64,000 nt of DNA from an uncultured Porphyromonadaceae bacterium (lineage in GTDB: Bacteria > Bacteroidota > Bacteroidia > Bacteroidales > Muribaculaceae): NCBI GenBank assembly GCA_946553045.1, contig CAMNRO010000003.1:62001-126000 (forward strand), given 5' to 3'. A program made the position numbers and the translations under genes. Positions 62,904 to 64,000 of the stretch are shown here, piece by piece. Position 1 is the first letter of the stretch; each line of letters starts with the position of its first letter. The notes under the pieces were generated by a model, which saw only the letters and a program-made list of their open reading frames with translations, did not search any database and had not been told where the DNA came from.

Positions 62904-64000
62904 TCAAAAACCTTTGCCCTTCATGCGCTCGTATGTCTGCGAAAGTCCTTTGTCGATGATGTCAATTTTGAATTGCACCATTGAGCGCGTTGGCACGTCG
63001 TCATGTACGAATGGCACGAGTGCCTGAATAACCTCGTCGATGTTGTTGAAGCCGGTGTCCTCAACTTCGCCCAACAACTTGCCACGGAAATATGCGCCGC
63101 CGTGAACAAGATGTTTCGCCGAGAAACGGAACAGGCCGTCTTCCGGGTCTTTCTTCTCGCTCTCGGCTTCCGTGTAGAAAATCAGCTCGACAACTTTCTC
63201 GTTCAATCTCCATGCAGGGGAGAAGTCCAGACGAAGATAGCCGCGCGTTACCTCGTGGCCACTTGCATGGTTCATGGCAAACGCCACTTCGCTAATGGTC
63301 GCGCCGCAGTCATTCTGCGCCACTGTTCCCCATGTGTGGCGAAACGTATACACGCAGTAGCGGTCATCGCCGGTTATACCTATGCTCTCGCAAATCTTCT
63401 TTATGCCGCTGTTGGCATTTGAGCCGAGGCTATCCGAGTTGCGGTAGCGTTCATGGAAACTGAACAAGTACGGATCATCATCGCTGGTGGCGTATTTCTC
63501 AAACAACGGCAACAGGATTGACGGCACACGCATTTCGATGTAGGCGTTATCAGCTCTGAATTTCTTTGTCTTGGCTCGCTTATAGTGTATGATGCCGTCG
63601 TAGTAGTCGGTCTTCTTCATGTTGTAGAGGTCGACTGTATTAATACCGGCGAGGCACAACACCATCATGGCAACGTCGCGGCCAATCTCCTCCAACGGTG
63701 CCTTCATCTTGCTTTCAGGTATCGGCGCAGAAAAGAAAGCCCTCGCCGCCTGGGGCGTGATTGCAAGTTTCTCTGGGCGGTCAGCTTCGGGAATTTTAAC
63801 CCTCAGCCACGGATTAGTCTTGATTTTGATAATGCCGTTGTCATAATCGTTGTACTCCAGCATCGCCGCCTTGAACACCTGACGCAGACAAATCGGGTAC
63901 ATCTCCTTTGCCCTTGCTGTGGTTTCAAGAGATTTTATCCACTCGTTGACAAAGGTAGAGGTCAGTTGCGAGAACATAACCGCCGTTGTGCCGGCATGAC
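62904..64000 (-). CDS. int: tyrosine recombinase (integrase), N-terminus outside the window
   Basis: At least 357 residues; the frame is still open upstream of the first ATG (63977), so the true start is probably beyond the window. The catalytic domain shows the beta-hairpin lysine segment HYKRAKTKKF, the FRHTWGT box with the second arginine and histidine, HASGHEV, and the tyrosine in TRGYLRLD. The first-box arginine is not visible in GINTVDLYN, as in some Bacteroidetes integrases. It would catalyse insertion into and excision from the host chromosome. Confidence 0.88.
   Translation of the reverse strand, partial: HAGTTAVMFSQLTSTFVNEWIKSLETTARAKEMYPICLRQVFKAAMLEYNDYDNGIIKIKTNPWLRVKIPEADRPEKLAITPQAARAFFSAPIPESKMKAPLEEIGRDVAMMVLCLAGINTVDLYNMKKTDYYDGIIHYKRAKTKKFRADNAYIEMRVPSILLPLFEKYATSDDDPYLFSFHERYRNSDSLGSNANSGIKKICESIGITGDDRYCVYTFRHTWGTVAQNDCGATISEVAFAMNHASGHEVTRGYLRLDFSPAWRLNEKVVELIFYTEAESEKKDPEDGLFRFSAKHLVHGGAYFRGKLLGEVEDTGFNNIDEVIQALVPFVHDDVPTRSMVQFKIDIIDKGLSQTYERMKGKGF

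Noticed and set aside
62698-62907. 69-aa ORF downstream of the integrase
   Set aside because: Low-complexity Phe/Leu/Arg-rich translation of a purine run that spans the integrase terminator.

Overview
The window reads as most of the genome of a temperate, podovirus-like phage of a Bacteroidales host, probably a gut member of the phylum. Three things point to the host. Families typical of Bacteroidetes phages are present (DUF4494, DUF4373-type replication protein, YopX, DUF4406, DUF6808-like, RecT plus a RecE-like nuclease). Several intergenic promoters have a Bacteroidetes-type -7 box (TATATTTG, TATCTTTG). Purine-rich Shine-Dalgarno sequences are largely absent. The podovirus call is an inference from a P22-like portal, glycine-rich ejection-type proteins and a beta-propeller-like tail protein, with no recognisable tape measure, tail tube or sheath. 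A tyrosine recombinase runs off the right edge, so the element is probably integrative. No CI-like repressor was recognised.

Layout. Positions 1-1376 (+): short unknown genes. 1384-2172: tRNA-Gln, tRNA-Leu and two odd tRNA-like elements, with strong hairpin terminators. 2222-15653 (+): early/replication block holding RecT, a RecE-like nuclease, an SNF2 helicase, HU, a frameshifted DUF4494 gene, DUF1064, a replication-initiation-like protein, a DnaC-like loader, MazG-like, a C5 DNA methyltransferase and many small genes. Inside it, at 10162-10752, lies a small protein ending in a diversified C-type-lectin-like module. 15650-18535 (+): large beta-propeller-like structural protein. A bidirectional terminator at 18560-18594 separates this from the minus-strand late block (37096 down to 18593): scaffold-like, major capsid, connector, 2846-aa tail fibre, DGR template, reverse transcriptase, holin, amidase and three paralogous helical proteins. 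37235-40829 (+): small-terminase-like, rhomboid-like, large terminase. 61985-40888 (-): two ejection-type proteins, a 5804-aa polyvalent protein and the portal. 62070-62354 (+): small GGRKKG protein. 62355-62903: repeat-rich noncoding DNA, a candidate attP or origin. 62904-64000 (-): integrase.

The main discovery is a complete diversity-generating retroelement (DGR) with two targets. A 112-bp template repeat (TR, 24689-24800, minus sense) sits between the tail-fibre gene and a reverse transcriptase. It matches two 112-bp variable repeats without indels: VR1 at the 3' end of the 2846-aa tail-fibre gene, and VR2 at the 3' end of the 196-aa early-region gene, 14 kb away on the other strand. Of the 24 TR adenines, 16 differ in VR1 and 17 in VR2. 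Of the 88 non-adenine positions, only 2 (VR1) and 0 (VR2) differ. The TR carries eleven AAC/AAT codons, the usual DGR design. No Avd accessory gene is adjacent, and the RT is long, with an insertion before its YxDD motif and a C-terminal extension. The phage therefore appears to diversify both a host-recognition protein and a small protein of unknown role encoded among the replication genes.
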